Shown: positions 13,013 through 14,182 of the stretch, piece by piece
How positions within the stretch are numbered: position 1 is the first letter of the stretch
Layout: the number at the start of each line of letters is the position of its first letter
Source: Acetobacteraceae bacterium
Lineage (GTDB): Bacteria > Pseudomonadota > Alphaproteobacteria > Acetobacterales > Acetobacteraceae
Reading direction: 5' to 3'
NCBI GenBank assembly: GCA_027489135.1
Contig: JAIYAI010000499.1
Coordinates: 1-14,182 of the forward strand
Length of the DNA stretch: 14,182 bases
Notes under the pieces: model-generated
What the model saw: the letters and a program-made list of their open reading frames with translations, nothing else
The model's database searches: none
What the model was told of the DNA's origin: nothing
Made by a program: the position numbers and the translations under genes

Positions 13013-14182
13013 ATGGTCGAAGCAAACAATGCCCCCACGGGCGCGGTGACGATCGCGGGCATGGCGCGCCAGGGGCAGATCCTGGTGGTGAGCAATACGC
13101 TGGCCGATGCGGATGGCATGGGGGCGGTGAGCTACCAATGGCTTGCCGATGGCGAGATCATCGCCGGCGCCACGGCCAATCGCTACACGCTCGCCCAGGC
13201 CGATGTCGGCAAGGCCATCGCCGTCCGCGCCAGCTACACCGACCAGCAGGGCACGCCTGAAGGCGTCACGAGCAGCGCCACCACTCGTGTTGCGAACGTG
13301 AACGACGTCCCGAGGGGCACGGTGACGATCACCGGTACTGCCATGCAGGGCGAGACGCTGACCGCAGCCAGCACGCTCACCGATGCGGACGGCATGGGGA
13401 CGCTGAGCTACCAGTGGCTGGCCAACGGCCGCGCCATCACCGGCGCCACCGGTTCGAGTTACACCCTCACTCAGGCCGATGTCAGCAAGGCCATCGTTGT
13501 CCGCGCCAGCTACACGGATGGCCAAGGCACCGCGGAAAGCCGAGCCAGCACCGCCACCGCCGCAGTCGGGAACGTCAACGATGTCCCCACGGGCGCGGTG
13601 ACGATCACGGGCACGGCGCGCCAGGGCCAGATCCTCGCGGTGAGCCACACGCTGGCCGATGCGGACGGCATGGGGGCGGTGAGCTACCAATGGCTTGCCG
13701 ATGGCGAGATCATCGCCGGCGCCACGGCCAATCGCTACACGCTCACCCAGGCCGATGTCGGCAAGGCCATCGCCGTCCGCGCCAGCTACACCGACCGGCA
13801 GGGCACGCCTGAAGGCGTCACGAGCAGCGCCACCACTCGTGTTGCGAACGTGAACGACGTCCCGAAGGGCACGGTGACGATCACCGGTACTGCCATGCAG
13901 GGCGAGACGCTGACCGCAGCCAGCACGCTCACCGATGCGGACGGCATGGGGGCGCTGAGCTACCAGTGGCTGGCCAACGGCCGCGCCATCACCGGCGCCA
14001 CCGGTTCGAGTTACACCCTCACTCAGGCCGATGTCGGCAAGGCCATCGTTGTCCGCGCCAGATACACGGATGGCCAGGGCACCGCGGAGAGCCGAGCGAG
14101 TGCCGCCACTGCCACGGTTGGGAACGTCAACGACGCCCCCACGGGCGCGGTGACGATCACGGGCACGGCGCGCCAGGGCCAG
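13013..14182 (+). CDS. Large repeat adhesin, Ig/cadherin-like domains (partial)
   Basis: Open from ATG 13013-13015 to the window end (390 codons seen); GGGAG sits nine bases upstream. An upstream in-frame TTG at 12941 with an AGAGAGG site would add 24 residues including VVCVIVIGAW. After MVEA the protein goes straight into tandem 92-residue domains, each with LxDADGMG, SYQWLA, YTLxQADVGKAI, ASYTDxQGT and a VNDVP or VNDAP linker. Such NDAP-linked Ig/cadherin-like repeats occur in very large secreted or surface adhesins, often RTX proteins exported by type I secretion; export signals would then be C-terminal, outside the window. Acidic DADG and ND motifs suggest calcium binding. Adhesion is inferred from the family. 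Confidence 0.8.
   Translation, partial: MVEANNAPTGAVTIAGMARQGQILVVSNTLADADGMGAVSYQWLADGEIIAGATANRYTLAQADVGKAIAVRASYTDQQGTPEGVTSSATTRVANVNDVPRGTVTITGTAMQGETLTAASTLTDADGMGTLSYQWLANGRAITGATGSSYTLTQADVSKAIVVRASYTDGQGTAESRASTATAAVGNVNDVPTGAVTITGTARQGQILAVSHTLADADGMGAVSYQWLADGEIIAGATANRYTLTQADVGKAIAVRASYTDRQGTPEGVTSSATTRVANVNDVPKGTVTITGTAMQGETLTAASTLTDADGMGALSYQWLANGRAITGATGSSYTLTQADVGKAIVVRARYTDGQGTAESRASAATATVGNVNDAPTGAVTITGTARQGQ
13025..14182 (+). repeat. 276-bp tandem repeat in A-B-A-B order (552-bp unit)
   Basis: Domain starts (the Asn before the linker proline) fall at 13025, 13301, 13577, 13853 and 14129, exactly 276 bp apart. Units 1 and 3 (type A: ARQGQIL, LADGEIIAGATANRY) are nearly identical, as are units 2 and 4 (type B: AMQGETL, LANGRAITGATGSSY), while A and B differ in many positions. 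The fifth unit is again type A and is cut by the window edge. Confidence 0.93.

Noticed and set aside
12965..13690. 241-codon minus-strand frame through the adhesin repeats
   Set aside because: Its own periodicity merely mirrors the 276-bp DNA repeat; the plus-strand domains are recognisable proteins.
13025..14182. Regular direct repeats as a CRISPR array
   Set aside because: Units are 276 bp, contiguous and coding in one frame, with no short repeat/spacer alternation.

Overview
The window is GC-rich DNA from a proteobacterium, most likely an alphaproteobacterium; a Rhodospirillales/Acetobacteraceae-type genome fits the transposase and carbonic-anhydrase-like sequences, but that is an impression from protein style, not a database match. 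It is an accessory region dominated by insertion sequences. I see parts of at least nine elements from six families (IS5, IS21, IS66, IS3, IS110, IS30). Only one, an IS21-family element at 313-2646, looks intact.

Layout. 1-3342: an IS5-family transposase gene on the minus strand, already carrying an amber codon, is split by the intact IS21 element (istA, istB, paired end repeats, 7-bp target duplication). 3405-4940: the 3' end of an IS66 transposase, then a small XRE regulator on the minus strand, then a decayed second IS5-type transposase whose tail runs into the apparent 5' end of the regulator ORF. 4941-6200: a scrap heap with three degenerate copies of an IS3 3'-end sequence, an IS3 transposase C-terminus, about 60 codons of a TRAP-transporter DctM permease and an IS110 fragment. 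6200-7632: a pentanucleotide tandem repeat, a lower-GC orphan gene, and IS30 and IS3 fragments. 7633-10052: the istB half of a second IS21 element whose istA has been fused in frame to a tyrosine-recombinase fragment and a glycine-rich phage-tail-like gene, preceded by two further phage-like small ORFs. 10103-12732: chromosomal-type genes on the minus strand: a Tat-exported beta-carbonic-anhydrase-like protein, a GNAT acetyltransferase remnant, a histidine kinase whose PAS domain is frameshifted away, and a winged-helix regulator. 13013-14182: the start of a large repeat protein, divergent from that regulator, made of 92-residue Ig/cadherin-like domains in an alternating A-B-A-B arrangement (552-bp super-repeat); it runs off the right edge.

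How it fits together. Most of the left 10 kb is a landing zone for mobile elements, with no sign that the fragments work as a pathway. The functional candidates are the IS21 transposition module, the XRE regulator, the carbonic-anhydrase-like protein, and the pair formed by the winged-helix gene and the repeat adhesin, which share a 280-bp AT-rich intergenic region with a perfect 15-bp palindrome. I do not see a convincing new defence or biosynthetic system. The most unusual items are the phage/integrase/IstA fusion ORF, the alternating super-repeat of the adhesin, and the in-frame reconstructable IS5 gene around the IS21 insertion.
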